The position numbers and the translations under genes were made by a program. A DNA stretch of 64,000 nucleotides from Pseudomonas putida (GTDB lineage Bacteria; Pseudomonadota; Gammaproteobacteria; Pseudomonadales; Pseudomonadaceae): contig NZ_MINI01000028.1 in NCBI RefSeq assembly GCF_002906855.1, positions 1,922,001 through 1,986,000 on the forward strand, read 5' to 3'. The notes below the pieces were generated by a model. The model was given only the letters and a program-made list of their open reading frames with translations. It was not told the DNA's origin and ran no database searches. Below are positions 63,389-64,000 of this stretch, piece after piece. Within the stretch, counting starts at the first letter, position 1; every line of letters begins with the position of its first letter.

Positions 63389-63853
63389 GTGACCGATACC
63401 CCTCGAACTGACCGAAATCCTTGGGCAGTTTTCTTGATCTTTCTGGGGACTGACCTCCTTTGGCGGTCCAATCGCTCACCTGGGGTACTTTCGAGACGAA
63501 TTCGTGGTGCGCCGGAAGTGGTTGAGCGAGCGTAGTTATGCGGATCTTGTTGCGCTTTGCCAGTTTTTAGCAGGCCCTGCCAGTAGTCAGGCTGGCATCG
63601 CGCTGGGCCTTTGCCGCTCAGGCTACAGTGGTGCTCTAGCCGCTTGGATGGGGTTCACGTTACCCTCGGCGATTGTCCTGACACTCTTCGCGCTGAGCAT
63701 CTCCAGCCATGGCGATGTCATGCCTCCAGGTGCGCTGCACGGATTGAAGGTAGTAGCAGTGGCACTGACCGCACGATGTTCTGGAGTTTGCCCCCATGGC
63801 TGGTGGTATTGGGCACTGGCGGCCTGGGCTGGCTGTTTGGCCTTATACCGTGA
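63389..63853 (+). pseudogene. chrA: Decayed chromate transporter gene
   Basis: Opening with GTG 63389 (MTDTPRTDRNPWAVFLIFL), the frame is lost at about 63450 and resumes as LTSFGGPIAHLGYFRDEFVVRRKWL, the ChrA signature region. It runs on through AGPASSQAGIALGL and GALHGLKVVAVALTA (with GPASSQ replacing GP-x-S in the usual block), then jumps to the C-terminal-type LPPWLVVLGTGGLGWLFG in another frame. The second half of the N domain and most of the C domain are missing. At least one indel and one large deletion are implied, so no functional transporter is made. Confidence 0.85.
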
Positions 63854-63917
63854 CGCGGGCTTGGCATTTTCATGTCATCGATCGCAGCCACATCGCCCCG
63901 AGAATAGTGAGGTAGCC

Positions 63918-64000
63918 TCAGGGGGCCTTGTGTTCACTTTCACCGCCGCCCTGTTCGAGCGCCTTCAATGCAGGCATGTCGAGAATTTCCACCAGTCTGC
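63918..64000 (-). CDS. C-terminal end of an unidentified protein (partial)
   Basis: On the minus strand the window edge enters a frame reading RLVEILDMPALKALEQGGGES and closing EHKAP before a TGA at 63918-63920. It could be the tail of a gene outside the window, but 27 residues are too few for identification. Confidence 0.3.
   Translation of the reverse strand, partial: RLVEILDMPALKALEQGGGESEHKAP

Noticed and set aside
1..64000. CRISPR arrays, tRNA or rRNA genes, IS elements, prophage
   Set aside because: No regularly spaced repeats with unique spacers, no cloverleaf or rRNA sequence recognised, and no transposase, integrase or phage structural gene in any frame.

Overview
The window is high-GC bacterial DNA that I assign to the Pseudomonas putida group. 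The grounds are several OprD-type porins, a CatR/CatA catechol locus with near-textbook P. putida protein sequences, an iac (indole-3-acetate) catabolic cluster, dense LysR/MFS gene content, and P. putida-style REP palindromes (GCGGGCTTGCCCCGCG) in intergenic gaps. No rRNA, tRNA, CRISPR array, transposase or phage gene was found. The replicon looks chromosomal: an accessory catabolic region with a few housekeeping genes (argC, a second PBP2, arfB).

Layout. 1-2.8 kb: ABC importer of the nitrate/sulfonate/taurine type (ATPase, Tat-exported binding protein, permease). 2.8-10.4 kb: GNAT acetyltransferase, type-2 argC, LysR genes, a tautomerase, an SDR, small exported proteins and an OprD porin. 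10.4-13.2 kb: a frameshifted small gene, a very large imperfect palindrome (about 320-bp arms, hexamer and octamer satellites) and an unrecognised multi-zinc-ribbon protein. 13.5-18.4 kb: VOC protein, AbrB-type membrane protein with LysR regulator, then catR / catB::catC hybrid / catA. 18.7-23.2 kb: MFS, AraC regulator, octopine-dehydrogenase-like and 3-hydroxyacyl-CoA-dehydrogenase-like enzymes, followed by a scrambled chemoreceptor remnant. 23.6-34.7 kb: MHS-family transporter, porin and a rearranged iac cluster. 35-44.5 kb: alginate-export-type barrel, AraC regulator, orphan mrdA, truncated DMT permease, TorF-type porin, VOC, lipoprotein, DUF3300/DUF2950 pair. 44.7-48.5 kb: cytosine permease, PucR regulator, cytosine deaminase; then arfB. 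49-59.4 kb: a catabolic regulon of unknown substrate (LysR, three MFS, 2-hydroxyacid dehydrogenase, RraA-like aldolase, SMP-30 lactonase, OprD porin, IclR) with a shared candidate operator. 59.4-63.2 kb: dsdC, dsdA, dsdX for D-serine. 63.4-63.9 kb: decayed chrA.

The most striking observation is that two aromatic pathways that should connect have lost adjacent gene pairs by the same kind of in-frame deletion. The catB start is fused to the catC end (17136-17414), which removes muconate cycloisomerase and most of muconolactone isomerase. In the iac cluster, what looks like the start of iacC (Rieske oxygenase large subunit) is fused to the end of iacD (small subunit). The iac hybrid is present twice, as 297-bp near-identical inverted copies (26372-26668 and 29828-30124). 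They bracket iacB, iacA and a LysR gene, so inverting the bracketed segment would restore the order iacA-iacB-[iacCD]-iacE-iacF-iacG. Indole-acetate degradation normally yields catechol, which CatA turns into muconate; as read here, both the catechol-forming and the muconate-consuming steps are missing from this locus. Whether this is natural decay, a laboratory construct, a phase-variable arrangement or an assembly artefact cannot be decided from sequence alone.
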